DNA from: Rhizobium sp. L51/94
Lineage (GTDB): Bacteria > Pseudomonadota > Alphaproteobacteria > Rhizobiales > Rhizobiaceae
Length of the DNA: 64,000 bases
Assembly: GCF_019355555.1 (NCBI RefSeq)
Contig: NZ_CP072142.1
Location: 620,001 to 684,000, forward strand
Reading direction: 5' to 3'
In this document: in pieces, positions 43,460 to 52,177 of the stretch
How positions within the stretch are numbered: the first letter of the stretch is position 1
Layout of the letters: each line of letters opens with the position of its first letter
Notes under the pieces: model-generated
Seen by the model: only the letters and a program-made list of their open reading frames with translations
Databases searched by the model: none
What the model was told of the DNA's origin: nothing
Position numbers and translations under genes: made by a program

Positions 43460-44539
43460 ATGCAGGCCTTCACCTATAACGCCAATCCTGGGCGCGTGAT
43501 ATTCGGGCACGGCACGATCGCAAGGCTTGGAGAAGAGGCGGACCGTCTGTCGGCGGACAAGGTTCTCGTTCTGTCGACGCCGGAGCAGGCCGAACAGGCG
43601 CGGGCCGTGGCCGATCATCTCGGACCGCGTTTTGCCGGCATCTATACGAGGGCGCAAATGCACACGCCAGTCGACGTGACCGTCGATGCGATGCGTGAAG
43701 TCGAGCGGCTGAAGGCCAACGCGGTATTGGCAATCGGCGGCGGATCGACGACGGGGCTCGGAAAGGCCATCGCCTTTCGCACCGATATTCCGCAGATCGT
43801 GGTGCCGACCACCTATGCCGGCTCCGAGGCGACGCCGATCCTTGGCGAAACGGAGAATGGTCGAAAGGTCACCAAGTCAGACCCGCGCATTCTGCCTGAG
43901 GTGATCGTCTACGACATCGATCTTACCCTGACACTGCCGGTCTCGATGTCCGTCACTTCAGGCCTCAATGCCGTGGCCCATGCGGTCGAGGCACTGTACG
44001 CGCGCGAAACCAATCCGATCATTTCGCTGTTGGCCGAGCAGGGGATCGCGGCATTCTCGCGCGCCCTGCCGGTTATCGCCAAAAACCCGGAAGATCCCGA
44101 GGCAAGAGCCGATGCGCTCTACGGAGCGTGGCTTTGCGGCGTCTGCCTGGGTTCCGTCGGCATGGCGCTCCACCACAAGCTCTGCCACACCCTCGGCGGC
44201 ATGTTCAACCTGCCGCATGCGCAAATGCACACCGCTGTCCTGCCGCACGCCGTCGCCTACAACGCGCCGGCGGTACCGGACGCGATGGCGCGGATTGCCA
44301 AAGCGCTCGGAACTGATGATGCGGCGACCGGCCTTTTCGATCTCGCCTCCGGTCTCGGTGCGGATATGGCCCTCAAGTCACTGGGCATGCCCGGCGATGG
44401 GATCGATGCGGCAGTGGAGCAGGCGATGTCCAATGCCTACTGGAACCCGCGCACATTGGAAAAGGATGGTCTCCATCAGTTGCTGTCTCGCGCCTATGAG
44501 GGCGCAAGGCCAGCAGGCGCGTCTGCGTCGTCAAGCTGA
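43460..44539 (+). CDS. maleylacetate reductase
   Basis: 359 residues, iron-type alcohol dehydrogenase superfamily. NPGRVIFGHGTIARLG at the N-terminus, GGGSTTGLGKAIA (dinucleotide site), VPTTYAGSEATPILGETENGR, and LNAVAHAVEALYA with the HKLCHTLGG metal-site region are diagnostic of maleylacetate reductases. It reduces maleylacetate to 3-oxoadipate with NAD(P)H. Starts 2 bp after the dioxygenase stop with a GGAGG site. The 3-oxoadipate would be completed by enzymes outside the window. Confidence 0.93.
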   Translation: MQAFTYNANPGRVIFGHGTIARLGEEADRLSADKVLVLSTPEQAEQARAVADHLGPRFAGIYTRAQMHTPVDVTVDAMREVERLKANAVLAIGGGSTTGLGKAIAFRTDIPQIVVPTTYAGSEATPILGETENGRKVTKSDPRILPEVIVYDIDLTLTLPVSMSVTSGLNAVAHAVEALYARETNPIISLLAEQGIAAFSRALPVIAKNPEDPEARADALYGAWLCGVCLGSVGMALHHKLCHTLGGMFNLPHAQMHTAVLPHAVAYNAPAVPDAMARIAKALGTDDAATGLFDLASGLGADMALKSLGMPGDGIDAAVEQAMSNAYWNPRTLEKDGLHQLLSRAYEGARPAGASASSS

Positions 44540-44556
44540 CCCGGGAAACAGAAACG

Positions 44557-44856
44557 ATGATCAAACATATCGTCATGTGGAACGTCCGCGGTGACACGGC
44601 GGAGGAAAAGCAAGAGGCAGCTTGGAAGGTCAAGCGCAAGTTCGAGGATCTGGTCGGCCAGATCCCGGGCTTGCGGACGCTGGAGATCGGCATCGATATC
44701 AGCCGGATTTCCTACGCCTGCGATGTGGTGCTGTATTCCGAATTCGAGAGCGAGGCCGATCTGAAGGGATACGCGGAGCATCCGGCCCACCTGCAGGTCA
44801 GAAACGAGCTCGAGGGGGTCCGCACGGACCGTTATCAGGTCGACTACATCCCCTGA
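44557..44856 (+). CDS. Dabb (stress-responsive A/B barrel) domain protein
   Basis: 99 residues. MIKHIVMWNVRG carries the conserved first-strand His and Trp; LEIGIDISRISYACDVVLYSEFESEADLKGYAEHPAHLQV has the D-V/L-Y-S-x-F and the YxxHPxH motif of Dabb domains. Small dimeric barrel; some members are cyclases or lyases acting on polyketide-like compounds, others have no known activity. 17 bp after maleylacetate reductase; could assist an aromatisation or elimination step (inference). Confidence 0.87.
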   Translation: MIKHIVMWNVRGDTAEEKQEAAWKVKRKFEDLVGQIPGLRTLEIGIDISRISYACDVVLYSEFESEADLKGYAEHPAHLQVRNELEGVRTDRYQVDYIP

Positions 44857-44960
44857 GACGAAGCGTTGGCACCTCATCTTTGCCTCTCGCGACGGACTGC
44901 ACATGAACTCTCTCACGTGCGCTGACGACCGGGCGCGATCATACCCGAAGGAGATACCGC

Positions 44961-46019
44961 ATGAGCTGGGTTAAAAAGGGCGGTCCGAGGATCGCGTTTC
45001 TGGGCACGGGCGCGCAAGGCGCTTCCATCGGCGCCGATTTCGCGCTTGCGGGCCTGGACGTTACCTTCATCGAACAGTGGCCGGATCACGTGACCGCAAT
45101 CCGCGAGCATGGCATCACCGTCAACCTGCCGACGCGAACGATCAATGCCAAAGTTCCGGCATTGCATCTTTGCCAGGTAGCGGAAATCAAGGAACCCTTC
45201 GATGTCGTCTTCCTGGTGGTCAAGGCCTACGATACGAAGTGGGCCTGCCAGCTCATTGAGCCGGTCCTTGCGCCAGACGGTCTGGTTGTCGGCCTGCAGA
45301 ATGGCATGACCCATGAGGATATTGCTGCGATCGTCGGCCGGGAGCGGACCATCGGCGCGGTGATCGAGATCGCCTCGAACATGTGGGTGCCCGGTGTCAC
45401 CAACCGTCAGAACGACCACGACACCTCTTGGTTCGCTCTCGGCGCGCTCGATCCGCAAACGCAGCCAAGGGTCGAGGCCGTTGCCGATCTGCTGCGCAAT
45501 GCAGGCACGGTCGAGGTCACGGACGATATCCGTTCGGCGAAATGGATGAAGCTCGTCGTCAACGCGGCCGAACTTATTCCTTCGGCGATCATCAATCTGC
45601 CGCTCGGAGACGCAGCACGAACTCCCGGCATGCTGGAGACGATGCGTGCCGCCGGCTACGAGGCCATGCATGCGGCGCTCGCCGATGGCGCCAGGATCGT
45701 GCCCATCATAGGCATGCCGCCGGTCACGACCAACGACCCGGAGCGCTATGTCGACAAAATCTTCGAAGAAGTGCTGACGGTCTTCTCGCAGGCCGACACG
45801 TTGACGACGTCGTTGCAGGACTGGCGAAAAGGGCGTCGTGCCGAGATCCAGGAGGTCAACGGCTGGGTCGTGGACATCCTGAAAGCGCACGGCCGGCCGG
45901 CTCCGGTGAACCAGCGCGTCATGGAAATCGCCTACGAGATCGAAAACGGCACGCTCGAAGCTAGGCCGGAGAATTCGAAGCTGCTGATCGAGGCCTATGA
46001 GGCTGCCGGCAAGAGATGA
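44961..46019 (+). CDS. ketopantoate reductase family protein (ApbA/PanE-like)
   Basis: 352 residues. The N-terminal cofactor motif is IAFLGTGAQGASIGADFA; the family hinge Lys lies in VVKAYDTKWACQL; the NGMTHEDIAAIVG and SAKWMKLVVNAAELIPSAI segments correspond to the catalytic region of PanE (KxxxNxxxN). It is longer than true PanE (about 300), so a 2-oxoacid reductase of unknown specificity is the safer reading. AAGGAG ribosome site. Last gene of the dioxygenase cluster before the importer. Confidence 0.87.
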   Translation: MSWVKKGGPRIAFLGTGAQGASIGADFALAGLDVTFIEQWPDHVTAIREHGITVNLPTRTINAKVPALHLCQVAEIKEPFDVVFLVVKAYDTKWACQLIEPVLAPDGLVVGLQNGMTHEDIAAIVGRERTIGAVIEIASNMWVPGVTNRQNDHDTSWFALGALDPQTQPRVEAVADLLRNAGTVEVTDDIRSAKWMKLVVNAAELIPSAIINLPLGDAARTPGMLETMRAAGYEAMHAALADGARIVPIIGMPPVTTNDPERYVDKIFEEVLTVFSQADTLTTSLQDWRKGRRAEIQEVNGWVVDILKAHGRPAPVNQRVMEIAYEIENGTLEARPENSKLLIEAYEAAGKR

Positions 46020-46639
46020 CAGCTGCCGACCAGGGCAAGTCTATTGATGAAACAGTCCAGATGGTCGGGTTTGTGCCGCCTCGATACGCAGGCGGAGATG
46101 CACCCAAGTTTTTGATTTCTTTCCATGAAATTCCAGCGATCAAGCTTTGAAAATGCGCCTTATCCAATCCGGACATCTTCGATGTTTTCTCGCGCTTCAA
46201 AATGCATAAAGGTGGAGGCGAGGAGTTGGGAGGAGTGCCCTTACCTCAACAAATAGATCGAAGCCGTAGCTTTCTCGAAAGGGAAGGTCTCTTGTTCTGT
46301 GACTTTATTTTGCAGTTGCTTGGAGGAGCATGGATATGGACGACCAAATCTACAATTCGCCTGCCTGCAATTGCGCCGGACAATTGAAACTGCAGGTAAT
46401 GACCGTGCTTTCGAGCGATAGGCACATTTCCGCTCAGGCGCGTGAAGTACAAAATTCAGGATTGGCAGTAAATGCCCACGAGTAACCGCGGGTAGTGTCA
46501 GGCGCGTGGGCTCATGCGTGGTCGTTCCGGCATGGCGCATCCGCGTATCCCGGGTGCCCGAGTTTTTCAGCATACGACCAGAGGCCGCCCGGGCAGCAGA
46601 GGTGTTTTTCGTGAGCGATTCCAAGAAAGGTGAGCTGAG
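46020..46639. other. 620-bp intergenic region upstream of importer operon
   Basis: No convincing gene. TATCCAATCCGGACA at 46161-46175 duplicates the 15-mer at 37861. It overlaps the small inverted repeat ACATC-TTC-GATGT (46173-46185). An open frame at 46202-46387 has no family resemblance and poor codon character. The remaining sequence is lower in GC than the flanking genes; it may hold a long leader or a small RNA, but I see no defined structure. Confidence 0.5.
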
Positions 46640-47635
46640 ATGAACTCAAGCTCGATGACATCGACCAGCTTGCAGAAGCAAAGCCTGTTTCGGATCCCGA
46701 TGGCGCGGAGCTTCATGACGGTCGTCTTTTCGACTGTCCTGCTGCTGGTCGTGTGCAAGGTATTCGCGCCCTCGAGTGTCTCGTGGGGAGCGCTGTCGGG
46801 AAGCCTGCCGTTCGCAGCGATTATCGCGGTCGTCGGTCTCGGGCAGCTGCTCGTAGTGCAGCAGGGCGGATTCGACCTTTCACTTCCCGGCTCCGTCTCG
46901 CTTGCCGTCGTGGTTGCCACCCACTATCCTCAGCAGAACGATGCGCTGCTCTATCAGGCAGTTCTGATCGCGCTCGGGATGGCCCTCATTGCAGGTTTCG
47001 CGAACGGAATCCTCGTCAGCTTCTTCCGGTTGAACTCGATCATTGCGACGATCGGTGTCAATGCGCTGCTTTACGGCGCAGTCTTTGCCACCTCGGGCGG
47101 GGTTCCCTCGATCACGACGAACCTCCTTGCGGAGATTGCCGGTGGTGAGACCTTCCGGGTTCCGAATGCGGTATATTTCGCGCTTGCCGCCACCGTGGTT
47201 GTTTCGTTCATGCTCAAGAAAACACTGGTCGGGCGCCGCTTCGAGGCCATCGGGGCCAGCCCGCCGGCCGGTCGTGCCGCCGGACTTCGCGTTCGTGTCC
47301 ACCAGATGATGGCCTATGTCTTCGCGCAGCTGCTCTATTGCACGGCCGGCATCCTGATCGCCGGCATCACCCGCGAGCCAACCGCGTTTCAGGGAGACAC
47401 GCTTCTGCTGCCGTCTGTCGCGGTCGTCGTGCTGGGAGGCACTTCGCTGCTGGGTGGACGGGGCTTCCCGATCTCGACTGTCATCGCGGCCTTCTTTCTC
47501 AATCAATTGAGCCAATTCGCCCTGTCAGTGGGGGTTCCGTATTCGGCTCAGACCATCATCCAGGCGCTGGCCCTGGGTTTTGGCATCGGTGTTTACTCGC
47601 TGCGTTGGCGAAGAAACGTAAGAAAAACGACCTGA
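46640..47635 (+). CDS. CUT2-type ABC transporter permease
   Basis: 331 residues with about ten hydrophobic segments. The hallmark loop is QQGGFDLSLPGSVS (family GGIDLSVG), NGILVSFFRLNSIIATIGVNAL is the re-entrant region, and IGASPPAGRAAGLRVRV faces the ATPase. It works with the binding protein at 47661 and, unusually, with an ATPase at 48798 that carries its own permease domain, so this subunit probably pairs with the fused one as a heterodimer. Confidence 0.92.
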   Translation: MNSSSMTSTSLQKQSLFRIPMARSFMTVVFSTVLLLVVCKVFAPSSVSWGALSGSLPFAAIIAVVGLGQLLVVQQGGFDLSLPGSVSLAVVVATHYPQQNDALLYQAVLIALGMALIAGFANGILVSFFRLNSIIATIGVNALLYGAVFATSGGVPSITTNLLAEIAGGETFRVPNAVYFALAATVVVSFMLKKTLVGRRFEAIGASPPAGRAAGLRVRVHQMMAYVFAQLLYCTAGILIAGITREPTAFQGDTLLLPSVAVVVLGGTSLLGGRGFPISTVIAAFFLNQLSQFALSVGVPYSAQTIIQALALGFGIGVYSLRWRRNVRKTT

Positions 47636-47660
47636 ACGAAAAACTGTGGAGGAGAAAAAC

Positions 47661-48728
47661 ATGAAACATTCGACATTCAAGAAGGGCTTTGCGCTCTCCG
47701 TTGCCGCCGCCGTCATGGCGCTTGGCAGCGCGGGTCTTGCCAAGGCCGAGACGCCCTCGTGGTGCGGCCCGAAAAAGGCCTCGTTGGCACTGCTCGACGG
47801 CTACGGAGGCAATAGCTGGCGTCAGGTGACGACGGCATCGGGCAAGCAGGTCGTCGATCTCTGCCCGAGCATTACCAAATATGAATATGCAGATGGCCAA
47901 GGTGATACGCAAAAGTCGATTTCCGACATCAAGGGCATGGCGGCCAAGGGTATCGACGCACTGGTCGTGTTCGGCGACGCCGGCCCTGCCGTGCTTCCGG
48001 CCATCACCAGCGTTTACAAGTCCGGCAAGGTCATCGTGCCGTACCGGGTCGCCGTTGGCGGCAAGGAGGGCGTCAACTATTCGAAGTTCATCGGCTCGTC
48101 GTTCGAGAACGATGGCGTGACCTGGGGCAACTGGATCAAGGGTATCCTCCCCAAGGGCGGTAACCTGCTGTTCCTCAGCGGTCCGGCAGGCAACAGCCAG
48201 GGTCTCGATGAACTCAAGGGCCTGAAGAGCGTTCTCGGTCCGGAATATGTCTTCGTCAACCCGCAGCCTTTCGCGGTCACCAACTGGGATCCGGCTCTGA
48301 CCCAGAAGGTTCTGACGGCGGAAATTGCCAAGAATGCCAAGATCGACGTTATCGTGTCGGACTTCGGCCCGTCGCTGGTAGGTGCGCTGCCGACATTCAC
48401 CAAGCAGGGCAAGTCGATCCCGGCGCTGGCAACATCCGACGGCAATTCGCTGGGTTGCCTGTTCGATGAGAGCAAGGCCAAGAACCCTGATTTCAAGCTG
48501 TTCACGGTCGCGACCGGCAACGACAACGTGCGGCTTGCCGTAGAATGGGCCATTGCGCTTGCAACCGGCGGAGAGAAGCCGAAGGACGAAATCTTCAAGG
48601 CCCCCGCATTCGAAGACTCGGTCTCCGGCACGCCGAACCCCGTCAAGTGCCGCAAGGACCTGCCTGGCTCAATCTATCTGTCGTCCGCACTTTCGGCAGA
48701 AGACCAGGCCAAGGCGGTCACCAAGTAA
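47661..48728 (+). CDS. ABC transporter substrate-binding protein
   Basis: 355 residues. Signal peptide MKHSTFKKGFALSVAAAVMA with cleavage after AKA, then ETPSWCGPKKASLALLDGYGGN. The mature lobes show KGIDALVVFGDAGPAVLPA and GKVIVPYRVAVGG. ATG at 47661 follows GGAGGAG; an in-frame ATG five codons earlier would overlap that site. Predicted ligand is the hydroaromatic or sugar-like substrate of the adjacent catabolic cluster (inference). A stable hairpin follows the gene. Confidence 0.9.
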   Translation: MKHSTFKKGFALSVAAAVMALGSAGLAKAETPSWCGPKKASLALLDGYGGNSWRQVTTASGKQVVDLCPSITKYEYADGQGDTQKSISDIKGMAAKGIDALVVFGDAGPAVLPAITSVYKSGKVIVPYRVAVGGKEGVNYSKFIGSSFENDGVTWGNWIKGILPKGGNLLFLSGPAGNSQGLDELKGLKSVLGPEYVFVNPQPFAVTNWDPALTQKVLTAEIAKNAKIDVIVSDFGPSLVGALPTFTKQGKSIPALATSDGNSLGCLFDESKAKNPDFKLFTVATGNDNVRLAVEWAIALATGGEKPKDEIFKAPAFEDSVSGTPNPVKCRKDLPGSIYLSSALSAEDQAKAVTK

Positions 48729-48749
48729 CCGACGAACAGGCATGGATTT

Positions 48750-48773
48750 CCCCGGAGAGAACACTCTCCGGGG
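48750..48773 (+). terminator. intercistronic hairpin after binding-protein gene
   Basis: CCCCGGAGAG-AACA-CTCTCCGGGG, a perfect 10-bp stem, followed by CAAGTTTT. It is 21 bases after the binding-protein stop and 24 before the next gene. Consistent with partial termination or mRNA stabilisation favouring binding-protein expression. Confidence 0.65.
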
Positions 48774-48797
48774 CAAGTTTTCGAGGACGGATAACAG

Positions 48798-51296
48798 ATG
48801 TTGCAAACAGGCGTTAAAGCGGTCGAGGCGGAGACAAGAGACGTGATTATCCGTCTCTCCGGTATCTCCAAGTATTTCTCTGCCATCCCCGCACTCAGCG
48901 ATGTGAACGTCGAGTTCTGCAAGGGCGAAGTTCACGCCATTCTCGGAGAGAACGGCGCCGGCAAATCGACGCTGATGAATATCATCTCCGGCACGTTGCG
49001 CCCGACCGACGGCGAAATCAGCTTCGAGGGTCGGCCGCTCCAGCAATTGACACCCGAGATTGCGAAGTCGCTGGGGATCGGTATCTGCTTCCAGCATCCG
49101 GCCATTCTCGAAGATCTTTCAATCATGGAAAATCTGCGTGTGGCGCTTCCGTCTTCGGTTTTTGCCGGCCGGTCGCCGCAGGAGGTCGTACAGGAGGTTC
49201 TCGATACGGTCGGGCTTCAAGTGCCGCTTGTCATGCGTGCAGATAGCCTGACGGTGGCGCAGAAGCATCTGCTTGAAATCGCCAAGGCCCTGGCGCTGAA
49301 GCCACGGGTTCTCATCCTCGACGAGCCGACGGCTTCCCTCGACCAGGATTCGACCGACATGTTGTTCGGACGTATCCGCGAAATTGCGGGCGCCGGCACA
49401 GCGGTCATCTATATCACCCATCGCCTGGCAGAACTTCGGCAGATCGCCCATCGTGTCACGGTATTGCGCGATGGCAAGGTGCGCGGTGCGGAAATGGTGC
49501 GGGACATCAGCGACGGTGATCTCGTCAACATGATCGTCGGGCGCACACTGAAATCGGCCTTTCCCCCAAAGTCGCAGCGGGCAGAGGACGAAACCAGCCT
49601 TTCCGTTAGCGGCATCAGCTCAAAGGAGCTGACAGACATCAGTTTCAACATGCAGCGCGGCCAGATCATCGGCGTCGCCGGCGTGGCTGGTAACGGCCAG
49701 CCGGAACTCATGCGCGTACTTGCAGGGTTGCATGTAGCGGAAGGGACTATCACGCTGCGTGGTCGGCAGCTGACGCAGAGCGAATTGCTGCGCGAAGCAG
49801 CCTTCATGCCATCCGACAGGCATGTGGAAGGGGTGGCAAGCAGCCTCACGGTGCGCGAGAACGCAACCTTCTCGGCTCTCGAAAAATTCTCTGTCGGCGG
49901 CGTCATGAGCCGCAAAAAGGAACTCGAGCAGGTCAACGCGATTTTCAGCGAGCTTGCGGTGAAGACACCCGGCTTGGAGGCGCCCATCCTGTCGCTTTCC
50001 GGTGGCAATCAGCAGAAGGTTGTGATGTCTCGGGCAATGCTATCCGATCCCGGCCTCATCATTGCCGACGAGCCAACGCAAGGCGTGGATGTCGGTGCCC
50101 GCTTCGAAATCTACCGTATCCTGCGCGAAGTCTCCGACCGCGGCACACCGGTCATCGTCAACTCCTCGGATGCCGTCGAACTCGAGGGGCTGTGTGACAA
50201 GGTCATCGTCATGTCGCGTGGCCATCTCGTTGCGACGTTGACCGGCGACGACGTCACCGAAGGACGCATCGTTGCTGCTGCCGTCAATGCCAGTACCCAT
50301 GGAGGCGCCAGCGTTTCCAAGGCTGTTGAAAAGACCAGTGCATTCCGTCATTTCCTGCAGTCTGACAACGCACCTGCTGTGCCACTTGCGCTCGTCACAA
50401 TCCTGCTCGGGCTCTATGTCTACAGCCAGAACGACAACTTCTTTTCGATCTACAACATCTACAATATCTTTCTTCTCGCAACGGCGCTTGGGTTCATCGC
50501 CCTCGGGCAGACCGTCGCGCTGCTGATGGGTGGCATCGATCTTTCCGTCGGCCCGCTCGCCGGCTTCCTCGTCGTCGTGGCCTCCTTCTTCATCAATGAC
50601 GATAAATCCTCCGTCATGATGCTGGCGGGCTTCGTGCTGATGTTTGCCGGTGCTTTCATCACCGGTACGATCAACGGGCTGTTGATCCGCTTTGCCAATT
50701 TTACGCCGATCGCAGCCACGTTGGCCATGTATATTGCCATACAGGGGCTGAGCTTCCTGCTGCGCGACAATCCCGATGGCTACATCAGCGCGACCGTCAC
50801 CGATTGGGTCAATTGGCAGTGGGGGCCTTTCCCGGTCGCCTTCCTCGCATTGGTTGCAATCGCGGTCGGCGGCGAATATGTGCTGCGCCAGACAAAGGCA
50901 GGCTGGCGGCTGCGTGCCGTGGGTTCTGACGAGCATTCGGCGCGCAGGGCCGGCATCCGTGTCGACCTGACGTTCATTGCTGGCTATATCGCCTGTTCGC
51001 TGCTCACCGGCCTCGGCGCAATCATGCTGATGACGCAAATTGGCGTCGGAGATCCACGCCAGGGGATCAACTATACGCTCTCAAGCATCACGGCTGTGGT
51101 CCTTGGCGGCACCAGCCTCACCGGCGGCCGGGGAACGTTTATCGGAACCTTGCTGGGTGCGGTCCTGCTCACCGAGGTTCTGAACGCAGTCACTTTCCTC
51201 GGGCTTAGCCAAACGTTCCAGTATTTCTTCCAGGGTCTGCTGGTCGTCGCGGCTGCGCTCATCTATTCCGGTGTTCGCCGACGCGCCGCCAACTGA
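48798..51296 (+). CDS. fused ABC ATPase-permease of CUT2 type
   Basis: 832 residues in one uninterrupted frame. Residues 1 to about 500 are an RbsA-like double ATPase: Walker A GENGAGKST, signature LTVAQKHLLEIAKA, Walker B LILDEPTASL, second-half LSGGNQQKVVMSRA and IADEPTQGVDVG. After a linker (about 500-525) an RbsC-like permease follows to the end, with LMGGIDLSVGPLAG, FITGTINGLLIRFANFTPIAAT and VGSDEHSARRAGIRVDL. In most systems these are separate chains. Together with the separate permease at 46640 it predicts an asymmetric importer. Confidence 0.92.
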   Translation: MLQTGVKAVEAETRDVIIRLSGISKYFSAIPALSDVNVEFCKGEVHAILGENGAGKSTLMNIISGTLRPTDGEISFEGRPLQQLTPEIAKSLGIGICFQHPAILEDLSIMENLRVALPSSVFAGRSPQEVVQEVLDTVGLQVPLVMRADSLTVAQKHLLEIAKALALKPRVLILDEPTASLDQDSTDMLFGRIREIAGAGTAVIYITHRLAELRQIAHRVTVLRDGKVRGAEMVRDISDGDLVNMIVGRTLKSAFPPKSQRAEDETSLSVSGISSKELTDISFNMQRGQIIGVAGVAGNGQPELMRVLAGLHVAEGTITLRGRQLTQSELLREAAFMPSDRHVEGVASSLTVRENATFSALEKFSVGGVMSRKKELEQVNAIFSELAVKTPGLEAPILSLSGGNQQKVVMSRAMLSDPGLIIADEPTQGVDVGARFEIYRILREVSDRGTPVIVNSSDAVELEGLCDKVIVMSRGHLVATLTGDDVTEGRIVAAAVNASTHGGASVSKAVEKTSAFRHFLQSDNAPAVPLALVTILLGLYVYSQNDNFFSIYNIYNIFLLATALGFIALGQTVALLMGGIDLSVGPLAGFLVVVASFFINDDKSSVMMLAGFVLMFAGAFITGTINGLLIRFANFTPIAATLAMYIAIQGLSFLLRDNPDGYISATVTDWVNWQWGPFPVAFLALVAIAVGGEYVLRQTKAGWRLRAVGSDEHSARRAGIRVDLTFIAGYIACSLLTGLGAIMLMTQIGVGDPRQGINYTLSSITAVVLGGTSLTGGRGTFIGTLLGAVLLTEVLNAVTFLGLSQTFQYFFQGLLVVAAALIYSGVRRRAAN

Positions 51297-51397
51297 GATA
51301 GCGGATACGCTTTTCGCCGATGGCTACGGCTAGGATCCGGTTTTTGACCCTGCCGGGGGCAAAGGCTTCGGTCGGGGCTAGTTGAGGGTGCTCGGCA

Positions 51398-52054
51398 CTA
51401 GCGAAGTTTGGCCAGCAGCGCGTCCGCACCTTTTTCAACGCCCACCATCGAAGCTTGCATCGATCCCATGCTAGCGCCGATATTCATTGCTCCCGGAAAT
51501 TGTTTGCTGACATAGGCAAGCAGCAGGCGGCTCGTTGTTGCATCGTAGACTTCGACCGCATAGTTGACCGATCCCGTCATCGATCCTTCGCCCCCTCGGA
51601 CTGCCTGAACGCCGTTGTAGACGCCGCCCGCGACGTCGAAATGGGAAAGCGTGCCGAGCACGGGGGTATTTGCTTTCGCGCCGGTGAGCGTTAGGTGCAG
51701 CCTGAGTGTGTTCGGCTGCGGAGCCGTCACGATCGAGAACCGCGTCTTCAGCTTGTCGGTGAATTCCGATTGCATGTAGCGCGCGAGAGCCTGCTTGTCT
51801 TCGGCGGAAACCTTGCCAAACTGAGCGTCGGCGCCAGCATAGACAGTCACGGGGTCAACGATCATTCTAGTGTATTGTCGAAAGCTGATGTCGCCCCGGA
51901 AAACAAAGGGTTCGCGACCATTCTGGTCATTGGGATTGGGTTTCAGCACCGACGCTGAGGCGAGCCCGTCGTAGACGACAGGACCGGTCGTCGTACATCC
52001 GGCAGTCACTGCACACGCAAATGCAATCGCGAAAAAGGTTTTGATTGTTGGCAT
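51398..52054 (-). CDS. DUF3313-type lipoprotein
   Basis: 218 residues. Signal peptide with lipobox VTAGC (lipidation at Cys20), followed by TTTGPVVYDGLASASVLKPN. The body (YTRMIVDPVTVYAGADAQF, LARYMQSEFTDKLKTRFSIV) fits the DUF3313 family of periplasm-facing lipoproteins of unknown role. Monocistronic between the importer operon and the two-component system; no functional link visible. Confidence 0.85.
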   Translation of the reverse strand: MPTIKTFFAIAFACAVTAGCTTTGPVVYDGLASASVLKPNPNDQNGREPFVFRGDISFRQYTRMIVDPVTVYAGADAQFGKVSAEDKQALARYMQSEFTDKLKTRFSIVTAPQPNTLRLHLTLTGAKANTPVLGTLSHFDVAGGVYNGVQAVRGGEGSMTGSVNYAVEVYDATTSRLLLAYVSKQFPGAMNIGASMGSMQASMVGVEKGADALLAKLR

Positions 52055-52177
52055 AGAAAGATAGTCTCCGAGCTAAGATTCAGGAATGACCATCCGACAT
52101 TTGTGTATTGTCGTGTCTTCTTTGATGTTCTGAAATATTCGCAGCCACGAATGAACAAACGGGGCGCTGCAAGCCTG

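Noticed and set aside
46202..46387. 61-aa open frame in the long intergenic region
   Set aside because: No ribosome site of note, no conserved motif and no neighbour logic.
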